Assembly (NCBI GenBank): GCA_003141555.1
Contig: PLMN01000029.1
Coordinates: forward strand, 213,922 to 277,921
Direction: 5' to 3'
Origin: Candidatus Aminicenantota bacterium
GTDB lineage: Bacteria; Acidobacteriota; Aminicenantia; Aminicenantales; UBA4085
DNA: 64,000 bases
In this document: in pieces, positions 25,021 through 32,728 of the stretch
Layout: the number at the start of each line of letters is the position of its first letter
Position numbering within the stretch: the stretch's first letter is position 1
Translations under genes and position numbers: made by a program
Notes under the pieces: model-generated
What the model was told of the DNA's origin: nothing
Seen by the model: the letters and a program-made list of their open reading frames with translations, nothing else
The model's database searches: none

Positions 25021-26625
25021 ATGAAGAGGGTTGTGACGGAGCAAAAAAAGCAAGGTCATCGCGAGTTGAAATGGAAAATTGCTCTGATGGCCTGGGTTTG
25101 CACCGCGGCCTTCCTCAGCGGCGGATCACCCGCTTACGGGCGTCCTTCATCCGAGAGCGACGGTCCTCCCCACCCGATCTTGCTTCAGCCCGCGCCATCT
25201 TATGCCGTGAATTTTTGTTTGTCTTCTTTTGGAAGAAACAACGCCGGGACAAACGAAATCGGCTCCGGGCCCCTGACGTTTTCCTCTCAGCAACAGGCGT
25301 TTGTCGAGCCGCGCGTCCGGCTGCGGGATGACGACCCGGAGTATACCAAGAAATCTTCGGTGTGGTCGGCGGCTTTCAGGGTCGTCGCGGCGAATGTCTT
25401 GATATGGGCGGTCGATCGCTTCGTTCTTAATTATGATTATTCGCATATAGGACCGTCGACCTGGAAACATAACCTGCAAACCGGCTGGGAATGGGATACG
25501 GACAGGTTAGGCATGAATTTCTTATTTCATCCTTTTACCGGGGGGTGGTATTTCAATGCGGCCCGGGCGAACGGATACAGCTTCCTCGAATCCGTGCCTT
25601 TTGCGTTCATGGGCAGTTTTTTATGGGAGAATTTCGGGGAAACGACGCTACCGTCATACAACGATCTGATCAACACGACTCTGAGCGGTGCATTGTTCGG
25701 AGAAATCTTTTTTAGATTGAGCTCGAACCTCCTGGATGATCGGACGACCGGGACGGAAAGGTTTTTCCGGGAATTTGGGGCGTTCATTCTTAATCCCGGA
25801 AGAGGTCTCAACAGGCTTTTCACGGGAAAGATGGACCGCGTCACTTCGAAAGAAATTTATCAGAAAGAACCGCTCAATGTTACGTTGTATGTCGGGACGC
25901 ATTGGTTCAATCAAGGGGCCGCGTTCGGGACGGGCAGCGGCAGCGGAATTTTCAACATTCATCTGGATTACGGCGATCCGTTCGAAGTGCGCGATCGAAA
26001 GCCCTTTGATTTTTTCAAGCTCCGGATCGATCTCAATTATGGGAAAAACGTGGCAGCGAATTATGTGAATAATGTCACCGGCTATGGCCTCTTGTTCGGC
26101 AAGACCATTCACTCGGGAAATTGGGATATTCTGTTCGGGGCCTTTCAACATTATAATATTTGGGACAACAAGGTCTTCGAAGTCAGCGCCCTGGGCTTTG
26201 GCGGAGGACTTGTCGCCAGGTGGCAGTTCTCCAAGACTTCCAATTTTCAAACCGCGGTCCATCTCGGGGTCATCCCCCTCGGCGCGACCAATTCGCCTAA
26301 TGTCGATATCGTGGATGCCGGGATTCACGGCCGAAACTATGATTATGACAACGGAGTCGAAGCCAAGTTCGAGGGCACGCTCAATCTCGGGGGTAGGGTC
26401 CAATTGACGGTCATCGACTATCTATACGGGCTTCATGTGATGGTCGGACCGGGCGGAACCAAGCTCATCAACATCTTCAAGCCCCGAATTGCCTTCAGAT
26501 TATTCGGCGGCCTCAGGCTCGGATTTGAATATTTGTATTTCCACAAGGACGACTATATTATAAATTATCCGGATGTTCATGCGGGCAACAGCGAGCAGAA
26601 GCTTTATCTAATGCTGTATTTCTAA
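25021..26625 (+). CDS. DUF3943-domain outer-membrane-type protein
   Basis: A 534-aa exported protein. After a signal sequence (ALMAWVCTAAFLSGGSPAYG) and a low-complexity linker comes the DUF3943 domain: FLFHPFTGGWYFNAARANGY, SVPFAFMGSFLWENFGE and NTTLSGALFGEIFFRLSS. The C-terminal 250 residues alternate aromatic strands and end FEYLYFHKDDYI...LYLMLYF, typical of an outer-membrane beta-barrel with a terminal Phe. Function is not known for the family. It follows the DUF6600 gene, separated by a hairpin, and may share its induction. Its ribosome-binding site is weak. Confidence 0.78.
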   Translation: MKRVVTEQKKQGHRELKWKIALMAWVCTAAFLSGGSPAYGRPSSESDGPPHPILLQPAPSYAVNFCLSSFGRNNAGTNEIGSGPLTFSSQQQAFVEPRVRLRDDDPEYTKKSSVWSAAFRVVAANVLIWAVDRFVLNYDYSHIGPSTWKHNLQTGWEWDTDRLGMNFLFHPFTGGWYFNAARANGYSFLESVPFAFMGSFLWENFGETTLPSYNDLINTTLSGALFGEIFFRLSSNLLDDRTTGTERFFREFGAFILNPGRGLNRLFTGKMDRVTSKEIYQKEPLNVTLYVGTHWFNQGAAFGTGSGSGIFNIHLDYGDPFEVRDRKPFDFFKLRIDLNYGKNVAANYVNNVTGYGLLFGKTIHSGNWDILFGAFQHYNIWDNKVFEVSALGFGGGLVARWQFSKTSNFQTAVHLGVIPLGATNSPNVDIVDAGIHGRNYDYDNGVEAKFEGTLNLGGRVQLTVIDYLYGLHVMVGPGGTKLINIFKPRIAFRLFGGLRLGFEYLYFHKDDYIINYPDVHAGNSEQKLYLMLYF

Positions 26626-26684
26626 ATTCGCGCCTTGTTCTATCCAGAAAAGGCCGCGCGATCGGCGAAGGAGGTTTGAATAAT

Positions 26685-26990
26685 ATGAATATCATCTTCC
26701 CGCAAGAAGCGGCGAATGTGAAACATCTGAACGGAATCCTTCACAACATCCTCACGTTCCTTTATTTTCTTCCCCATCAGATCGGTTTGGGGATCATCAA
26801 GATGCTTCAACAGATATTTCCCCGGATCGCATTTCCCGATACTCTCATTGATCCCTTGGGATTCATGATCCTGTTGACGCTCTTCATGGTCCTTGCCCGG
26901 GCCGCCAAGAGAGTCGCCTGGATTATCGTTTGGCTGGGCTGGATTCTGCTGTTCATCAGGATCCTCATGATCATTTTCAATCTTGGATAA
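26685..26990 (+). CDS. Small hydrophobic membrane protein
   Basis: A 101-aa protein with two or three membrane segments (TLIDPLGFMILLTLFMVLA and RVAWIIVWLGWILLFIRILM). The start ATG at 26685 has AAGGAGG ten bases upstream. No family recognised. It lies 59 nt after the DUF3943 gene and before a strong terminator, so it closes this plus-strand unit. Confidence 0.65.
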   Translation: MNIIFPQEAANVKHLNGILHNILTFLYFLPHQIGLGIIKMLQQIFPRIAFPDTLIDPLGFMILLTLFMVLARAAKRVAWIIVWLGWILLFIRILMIIFNLG

Positions 26991-27025
26991 GCCGTCCAAG
27001 GGCACCTGCGGGGCTCAATCTCTGG

Positions 27026-27075
27026 CCTGCTTCCCGGATCCCGCACAGGGATAAGGGGGGCAGGTCGCTTTTTTT
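27026..27075 (+). terminator. Rho-independent terminator
   Basis: A long stem: CCTGCTTCCC pairs with GGGGGGCAGG, with an inner ATCCC/GGGAT stem, followed by TCGC and seven T. It ends the plus-strand unit 25021-26990 and separates it from the convergent LysE-type gene. Confidence 0.8.
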
Positions 27076-27119
27076 GATGCGGATGCCAAAGACAAAGGTT
27101 GAATGCTGATCATTGTTTT

Positions 27120-27890
27120 TTAAATCAGAGAAAAGACGGATACAGCGGCCTTGACGAATAAAAAAGCGCCGAGCATCAACAATACTGCGCCCGCGATGAT
27201 ATCGAGTTTGTTAACAGTCGTCTCATTAATTCGCTTTTTATTGCCCGTTATGAGCATCAAAAGGGTGTAATACCAGGCCAGCGTTCCCCCAAACACTCCT
27301 ATTGAAAATAAGAGTCCGCCGAGAAAAGAGGAATTTAAAAATTTGTATCCTTTTAAATATCCAACAATCGCAATCCAGACGGCAGGCAGAGTCAGCGAAG
27401 TGATGCACAACAACACTCCCATGAAAAATGATCCAATGATATTGGACTTCTTGATTTCCGGAATTTTGAGATGCTTTGCCGCATTTTCCGTTTTTTCTCT
27501 CAGTTTCTCTGCCTTGGCATGGGCAGAATCGAACTTGGCGGATTCCGCGGCTTCCAGGTTATTATACGTAATCTTTAGTTTCATGATTTTCAGACCGTAA
27601 ATAATGACGAAGATGCAGCCGGCAAACGTCAGCCCGATTTCTATCAAATGGCCATTTTTAGCATAAAAACCCGCCACCCCTGAAGGAAAAATGGAAATAA
27701 TCAGAGCGATTCCGCTGAACGCTAGAAGACAATAGAAGAAATCCATGAATGCGGAGCCAAAGGCGATCGCTCGACCTTCCTTGATCTCATTTTTGAATCC
27801 CTTTGAAATCAGGGCGAAGGCAACAGGTCCCATCGGAGGTATTGAAATAATGAACCCGGTCGCGATTCCTGCTATGAGATTAATGATCAT
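27120..27890 (-). CDS. LysE-family transporter
   Basis: A 256-aa inner-membrane protein with about six hydrophobic segments. The N-terminus (GIATGFIISIPPMGPVAFAL) carries the LysE/RhtB-family PxGP-like signature, here PPMGPV, and FGSAFMDFFYCLLAFSG follows. A charged cytoplasmic loop (residues about 115-150) separates the two halves. The family exports amino acids or related small solutes. Codon use is more AT-rich than in most of the window (many ATT, AAA, TTT codons), which may indicate recent acquisition. It is 44 nt downstream of the START-like gene on the same strand. Confidence 0.82.
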   Translation of the reverse strand: MIINLIAGIATGFIISIPPMGPVAFALISKGFKNEIKEGRAIAFGSAFMDFFYCLLAFSGIALIISIFPSGVAGFYAKNGHLIEIGLTFAGCIFVIIYGLKIMKLKITYNNLEAAESAKFDSAHAKAEKLREKTENAAKHLKIPEIKKSNIIGSFFMGVLLCITSLTLPAVWIAIVGYLKGYKFLNSSFLGGLLFSIGVFGGTLAWYYTLLMLITGNKKRINETTVNKLDIIAGAVLLMLGAFLFVKAAVSVFSLI

Positions 27891-27934
27891 AATATTTTAT
27901 AATCCTCGTCAGCCGTTACCGTGGCCGGCGGCTT

Positions 27935-28618
27935 CTATCGCCCGGGTCGATAGAGGTTCCGGATCCTCTCCCGGAGCTTGACGATCCCATCCGGGAACTT
28001 GCTTTTGGCTAATCCCTGGAAGAAATTGGTCAGCCCCAACGGGACGGGGCCCGGATCCGTGTAGACATGATAGACGGCCAGATTGCCATCGCCTTCGAAC
28101 TTCCGAACGGACCAAAAGCCTGACGTATCCGCGACCGTCTGGCTCGGCTCGAGCTCCGGCCAGGGGAGCTTCTCCCAGCTGAGAACGAACCCGGTGTCTT
28201 CCCGTGCCGAAGTGTACCGTAAGCGATACTGCTTCCTGAAGCCGAGCGGCAGATAAAGCGTGGTCTCGACGATCGAGCTCGCGCCTGCCACTGCGCGGAT
28301 CTTGAGGGCCCCGACGTTGGGCATATACTCGGGATAGGATCCGAAATCCGTGAGGACGGCGAACGCCTCGTCGAGCGACCCTGGGAGGATGCCGATCGCC
28401 TCGAAAGTCCGCCCTATACGGCCGGGGCTGGGCAGATCCCTGAGGACGATGTTTCCCCCCAGAATAAGTGTGCGTTCCTCGGTGGACAGGGCGATTTCCC
28501 GACCGGAATCGGGGCGGGCCGGGCGGGAGGACGGCGCCGCCCTGAGAGAAAAATCGGGAGATAGCATATAAGCCAAGAGAAACGTACAAAATATCTCCGA
28601 TCTTCTCGATCTATGCAT
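27935..28618 (-). CDS. Exported START/SRPBCC-like lipid-binding protein
   Basis: A 227-aa protein. The N-terminus MHRSRRSEIFCTFLLAYMLS is a signal sequence. The rest fits the polyketide-cyclase/START helix-grip fold: GSLDEAFAVLTDFGSYPEYM at the start of the fold, then VETTLYLPLGFRKQYRLRY and a final long helix (FPDGIVKLRERIRNLY). Such domains bind hydrophobic ligands. Start 28618 is preferred over 28702 because a sigma-54-like site on this strand (28647-28662) ends 29 bases before it and the signal sequence begins there. Confidence 0.75.
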   Translation of the reverse strand: MHRSRRSEIFCTFLLAYMLSPDFSLRAAPSSRPARPDSGREIALSTEERTLILGGNIVLRDLPSPGRIGRTFEAIGILPGSLDEAFAVLTDFGSYPEYMPNVGALKIRAVAGASSIVETTLYLPLGFRKQYRLRYTSAREDTGFVLSWEKLPWPELEPSQTVADTSGFWSVRKFEGDGNLAVYHVYTDPGPVPLGLTNFFQGLAKSKFPDGIVKLRERIRNLYRPGR

Positions 28619-28646
28619 GGCGGTCCTGGAACGCCTATTATCAATA

Positions 28647-28662
28647 TCAAGAAACATGCCAA
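28647..28662 (-). promoter_or_regulatory. Sigma-54 promoter-like site for the START-like gene
   Basis: On the minus strand the sequence TTGGCATGTTTCTTGA occurs, identical to 18792-18807 and 28848-28863. It ends 29 bases before the start codon at 28618. With the next site it forms a divergent pair inside a 298-bp intergenic region. Confidence 0.6.
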
Positions 28663-28847
28663 GCCTTGCGATATCGGGCGCTTTTTCTCCCCTGGAGGGC
28701 ATATGGCAACATTTTTTTATCTGGGGATATATTCTCTTTTCTAGGACTTCGTACTGTCCTGCGATACAAAGCCTTGTTTTCGATGAGTCGGCGAGTTGTC
28801 CAGACCCTTTCGCGGCCTGGAAACGGACCTTATTCCGGTTCGGAGGC

Positions 28848-28863
28848 TTGGCATGTTTCTTGA
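28848..28863 (+). promoter_or_regulatory. Sigma-54 promoter-like site for small membrane/BON genes
   Basis: TTGGCATGTTTCTTGA (followed by ATA, as at 18792) with -24 GG and -12 TG spacing of sigma-54 promoters. It lies 53 bases before the ATG at 28917. The rest of 28663-28847 has no gene that I can support and may hold activator sites shared with the divergent promoter. Confidence 0.6.
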
Positions 28864-28916
28864 ATAGGCTATTGAGGAATCGGTGGAGTTATTTGTTTCT
28901 TTAAAGGAGAAAAATA

Positions 28917-29081
28917 ATGTCAAAGCTGAAAGTATCCAAAAGTCTGGGAATGATCTTGTTAGGCATCTGGCTCATCCTGTACGGCCTGATCCCGGTGCTG
29001 AAATTGAGCGTGACTGGTCTCCCCATGATCATGCAAGTCCTGGCGATCGCCGCCGGCGTCTTGATCGTGCTCGGTCTTTAA
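28917..29081 (+). CDS. 54-aa two-TM small membrane protein
   Basis: A short gene with a clear AAAGGAG ribosome-binding site eight bases upstream. The product begins MSKLKVSKSLGMILLGIWLI, turns at LKLSVTGLPM and ends VLAIAAGVLIVLGL, so two membrane helices with a short loop. It is similar in style to the other small membrane proteins of this region (14311, 16886). It is 24 nt upstream of the BON gene and beneath a sigma-54-like site. Function unknown. Confidence 0.75.
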   Translation: MSKLKVSKSLGMILLGIWLILYGLIPVLKLSVTGLPMIMQVLAIAAGVLIVLGL

Positions 29082-29105
29082 ACTCGCCCAAAAGGAGACT
29101 TTCGA

Positions 29106-29861
29106 ATGAAACTCAGATACCGGCTCATGCTGATGGCGGGGGCGGTGGGCTTGCTGTTCACCGGCTCCCTGTTCTCCCAAGATACGGACAGGCGGATCGA
29201 ATCGTCCGCCAGAAAATCATACGTTTTCATTACCTATCTCAAGGGCGATGAAATTCAGGTCCGCTCCCGGGACGGCGTCGTCACCTTGACGGGGACTGTC
29301 TCCGAAGACAGCCATTTATCGTTGGCCGCAGATACGATCGCCGATCTGCCTGGAGTCAAAAACGTGGATAACCAGCTCACGGTCAAGCCCGGAATCCCGG
29401 AAAGAAATTCGGATGCCTGGATCCGGATGAAGATCAAGACCATGCTCCTTCTGCACGGCAATCTGGACGGCGCCAATATTCAGATCGACGTGAGAGATGG
29501 TCAAGTGACTCTGCATGGCGAGGCCGGCAGCCTCCCCGAAAAAGAGCTGACGGCCGAATATGTCAAAGATATCGACGGGGTCAAAGATGTCGATAATATG
29601 ATGACCGTGGCGAAAGTCCCTCATGAAGCTCACAAAAGCGTCGGAGAATTCATCGACGACGCGTCTATTTTTTCGCAGATCAAATTGGCCTTGCTCTTCC
29701 ATCGCGGAACGAACGTTTTTAGAACCGACATTGCCGTCGATAAAGGGATCGTCACGGTAACCGGCAAGGCCAGGAACGCCGCTGAAATCGAATTGGTTAC
29801 CAAGCGCATTGAAGATATCCATGGCGTCCGGGCGATCCATAACCGGATGATTCTCGAGTAA
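29106..29861 (+). CDS. Exported protein with three BON domains
   Basis: A 251-aa protein. A signal peptide (LMLMAGAVGLLFTGSLFS) is followed by three BON repeats: about residues 33-98 (GVVTLTGTVSEDSHLSLA, GVKNVDNQL), 105-170 (GQVTLHGEAGSLPEKELT, GVKDVDNMM) and 185-251 (GIVTVTGKARNAAEIELV, GVRAIHNRM). BON domains bind membranes or phospholipids in the periplasm, as in OsmY. AAAGGAG precedes the ATG. It is cotranscribed with the 54-aa gene, very probably from the sigma-54-like promoter. Confidence 0.88.
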   Translation: MKLRYRLMLMAGAVGLLFTGSLFSQDTDRRIESSARKSYVFITYLKGDEIQVRSRDGVVTLTGTVSEDSHLSLAADTIADLPGVKNVDNQLTVKPGIPERNSDAWIRMKIKTMLLLHGNLDGANIQIDVRDGQVTLHGEAGSLPEKELTAEYVKDIDGVKDVDNMMTVAKVPHEAHKSVGEFIDDASIFSQIKLALLFHRGTNVFRTDIAVDKGIVTVTGKARNAAEIELVTKRIEDIHGVRAIHNRMILE

Positions 29862-29936
29862 GGGTCCTTATTCCGCCCGAAAAGCGGATTCCCGCGGGAC
29901 TGCTCTCCGATTTCCCGGACGCAGCAAGCGGAGGAG

Positions 29937-30935
29937 ATGATGAAGAGACATGCTTTGCAGCATTCCTGGGCGCTGGCTCTCGCCGTGCTCTTCCTCCTCA
30001 TGGCCGTTCTCAACAGTTGCGCCCACTTCAGGCGGGGGGCGACGATTTTCTACCTCAACGTCAATGCCCTGTTCTCCGCCAAGCAAATCGAAATAGAAAT
30101 CATCGACTCCTTTATCGAGACGTACAAAGATCGGGTCGGCATTACGGCGACCTTCACCATAGACAAGGCGAGGCTTCATCCCCTTGCCCGCTTCCTCGAT
30201 GGGGATTTCCACCTCTCGGGCCGAGCCCCCGAGATCGCTCTTCCCGTCGTGGCCGAGATTGCGAATGGCGCTTCGGCCCAGAAGGCGATCGACCTCGTCC
30301 ATGGCGCCGAAGGCACGGGCCGGCCATTGAAGATCTCCGGCGTGTGGAGGATCTGGCCGGAGCACGGAGCCGGCGCCAAAGAAGAGCAGGGGGAGCCGCT
30401 CGAGGCCATGGAATCCGATAACCCCAGCCATATCTTCGAGATCCATCCTGTCACCAGGATCGGCAATGTCGGGGTTCTCGATACCTTTAGGCCCATCGAG
30501 GGATTTCTGGGCGGGGACGCTCAGGCCTGTTTCGAAATCTTTCAAAAAGCCGAATGCAAGATTATGGTCAAACCGAAGACTGTATCTATCGTCACCCAGA
30601 CGGGACTCCGCAATGATGTGGAGTTCCTCATGGAGATAATAGATGGCCGACAAATCGTGGCGCCCGGGGGCAGGTTTGTGATCGCCTCGGCGCGGGACTT
30701 GAAGGGGAACCTGCTCGTGGAAAGGCTTCGGATCGTCTTCGCGATGGGCACGCCTCCAGAGAGGGCGGTCAGACTCCTCAAACGAGGAGATCGCCTGCAT
30801 GTTTTCGGACTGCCGAGGGTGGATTTCGCGGAGGTTTGGCGGCGGGTGAAGAGCTCACCGACCAACCCGGCCCTCCTCGTCAAGTCCTTGCCGTACGAAA
30901 TCATCATCCAGGGCGTCTATAAGGATCCAAAATAG
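29937..30935 (+). CDS. Hypothetical lipoprotein-like protein
   Basis: A 332-aa exported protein. The N-terminal segment ALALAVLFLLMAVLNSC ends in a lipobox-like LNSC. The mature part is soluble with two halves: an N-terminal region (DSFIETYKDRVGITATFTID) and a C-terminal beta-rich region (RQIVAPGGRFVIASARDLKG, GDRLHVFGLPRVDFAEVW). I recognise no family. An ATG three bases further (29940) is an alternative start. It follows the BON gene by 75 nt and may be in the same unit. Confidence 0.65.
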   Translation: MMKRHALQHSWALALAVLFLLMAVLNSCAHFRRGATIFYLNVNALFSAKQIEIEIIDSFIETYKDRVGITATFTIDKARLHPLARFLDGDFHLSGRAPEIALPVVAEIANGASAQKAIDLVHGAEGTGRPLKISGVWRIWPEHGAGAKEEQGEPLEAMESDNPSHIFEIHPVTRIGNVGVLDTFRPIEGFLGGDAQACFEIFQKAECKIMVKPKTVSIVTQTGLRNDVEFLMEIIDGRQIVAPGGRFVIASARDLKGNLLVERLRIVFAMGTPPERAVRLLKRGDRLHVFGLPRVDFAEVWRRVKSSPTNPALLVKSLPYEIIIQGVYKDPK

Positions 30936-30984
30936 GCCGACGGGCGCCAGGCGCTGATATCGCCGGACCCGGATCTTCAGCGGC

Positions 30985-31932
30985 TCACGCCTTCCTGCGG
31001 CGCGCGGCCGCGTTCCAAGCCCTCGGAAACGCCGGGGCGACGATCACGGCCAGAAGCCCGATCAGAATTCCAGCCACGGAGTCCGAGAGATAATGGTAGC
31101 GGAGGAAGAACGTGGAGATGTAAATGGAGATGACGACCGGCGCCAGGACATAGAAGACCGTCCGGACATAGCGATAGGTCATGAGCCACATGACCGTCGC
31201 GACGGCACAGTGGGGGCTGGGGAAGTTGCTTCCGATCTCGTGGATATGGGTCCGGATGTGTTCGCCCCAGGCCGTGAAGAAACCGCCCTTGAGGGGAACC
31301 GAATAGGCGCCGGCGATATGGTTCAAGGGGCCGGCGATGGGGAAGAGCATGAAACCGATGCAGCAGGCGAGATTGGCCAGGGCCAGGGTCAGCCAGTAGT
31401 CCTCGAGAGGCCGTTCGCCCCGGGTGAAATAGATCAGGGCGCCGAGGGCGGGATATAAGAAGACGTAGATCACGTAGGCAAACATCAGCCATTCCGTGAG
31501 AGGCGGCGAGATGAACCTTTGGAGCCAGACCGTGGGCTGGACTCCGAAAATGGCCTTCTCCCAGCCAAGAAGGGGTTCGTCCTGCCAGCTATGGACCCAT
31601 ATGAGCTGGAGGCGCTGGCAAATCATGAAAAGCTCGTAGAATACGATCTGGACCGCGCCCGCCCGGACCAGGAAGTACAGGATACGGTTCTTCATCAGGG
31701 GGAGAAGGTAGATGGAACCGACGTAGACGGCGGCCCAGAGTCCCGTCCGGGCGAGCAAACCCCACGGCGCGGGGATCCGGCCATGAAAAACGGAGATCAG
31801 GATCGCGAACAGGAGGAGGGATCCCAACACAACCGCGTCGGTGGCCTGGAGGCCGGCCTTGAGAAAAGAGATGCGCGCGCCGTAAAGACCCGAAATGCGG
31901 AGGCTTTTCGCGGCCGATGTCGTTTCCGTCAT
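30985..31932 (-). CDS. PAP2-superfamily integral membrane protein
   Basis: A 315-aa polytopic membrane protein with about six or seven TM segments. The PAP2 motifs are GSNFPSPHCAVATV and FLRYHYLSDSVAG, with a His/Asp pair as in lipid-phosphate phosphatases and inositol-phosphorylceramide synthase-like transferases; the upstream FMLFPIAGPLNH fits the latter. It may remove or transfer a phosphate headgroup on a lipid. Its start overlaps the phosphopantetheinyl transferase stop by 4 nt, so it is the last gene of the megasynthase operon and may act on the pathway product. A broken homologue lies at 41785-41940. Confidence 0.82.
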   Translation of the reverse strand: MTETTSAAKSLRISGLYGARISFLKAGLQATDAVVLGSLLLFAILISVFHGRIPAPWGLLARTGLWAAVYVGSIYLLPLMKNRILYFLVRAGAVQIVFYELFMICQRLQLIWVHSWQDEPLLGWEKAIFGVQPTVWLQRFISPPLTEWLMFAYVIYVFLYPALGALIYFTRGERPLEDYWLTLALANLACCIGFMLFPIAGPLNHIAGAYSVPLKGGFFTAWGEHIRTHIHEIGSNFPSPHCAVATVMWLMTYRYVRTVFYVLAPVVISIYISTFFLRYHYLSDSVAGILIGLLAVIVAPAFPRAWNAAARRRKA

Positions 31933-32711
31933 GTCATCTCCCCGCCGTGCTCAAGGCGCCGGGCGACGGCGTTCCGACGCTGCCGATTCAACAGGGCGAT
32001 GGACAGCCACATCTCCTCTTGAAAATGCGAACGCACCCATAGGCATCGGTCCTTCATGAGGGGAAACCGGACGAGAACTTTTCCCGAAAAGCCCACCGTG
32101 AAGAAATGTCCGCCGTCCTCTTCGGCAACCGATGGATCGACGCAGATTTGACGCGGATCCACAAGATGAAATGCGCATCCCACGGCCTTGACGGCAGCTT
32201 CCTTGATAGACCAGAGCAGGGCGGATGCTTTTTTCGAATTTCCGCTCGTCAACATCAACGCATGGCGAAGCTCTTGGTCATGAAATGCCCGGTGAAAAGG
32301 ATAATCGTCCGGGAATTCATCCGTCCCGGCCGCGTCGATCCCGATCTCCGACGTATCTCCGCTGAGAGCGGCCCAGATCTTCCCTCCGCCCTCGCTGAAA
32401 GAAATGGCCGGCCCCTCGCATTCTCCCAGCCGGAGATGCGGCCGGCCGAGCGGGTCATGGAGGATTTGCAGCGGCAAATCCGCGGGACCGGAGAAACGAC
32501 CCTCTGTCCAGGGAGAGCCTTCCATCCTTGCAAGAGACTCCCTCAAAAGTGAAACCAAATGAATCTGATCTGCCGTCCGGCTTGTTCCGTCACCGGCGAT
32601 GGTTTCCGGGCCGGAAGGCGAGCACGCATATAAAACGCTTCCCCTTTGCCGAGGAAACGTTACGGACTTGACGGTTATTTCCCGGCCATCCACGATCACA
32701 TCAGCTGTCAC
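31929..32711 (-). CDS. 4'-phosphopantetheinyl transferase superfamily protein
   Basis: A 260-aa PPTase. The metal/CoA motifs are SEIGIDAAGTDEF (first Asp motif) and LLWSIKEAAVKAVG (WxxKEAxxK), as in Sfp/HetI-type enzymes. The first motif has lost the usual VD.E form in part, but Asp is retained. It would transfer phosphopantetheine to Ser1668 of the neighbouring megasynthase ACP. The start codon is GTG at 32711, 17 nt after the megasynthase stop. Confidence 0.83.
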   Translation of the reverse strand: MTADVIVDGREITVKSVTFPRQRGSVLYACSPSGPETIAGDGTSRTADQIHLVSLLRESLARMEGSPWTEGRFSGPADLPLQILHDPLGRPHLRLGECEGPAISFSEGGGKIWAALSGDTSEIGIDAAGTDEFPDDYPFHRAFHDQELRHALMLTSGNSKKASALLWSIKEAAVKAVGCAFHLVDPRQICVDPSVAEEDGGHFFTVGFSGKVLVRFPLMKDRCLWVRSHFQEEMWLSIALLNRQRRNAVARRLEHGGEMT

Positions 32712-32728
32712 TTTTTCTGAACGGCGTT

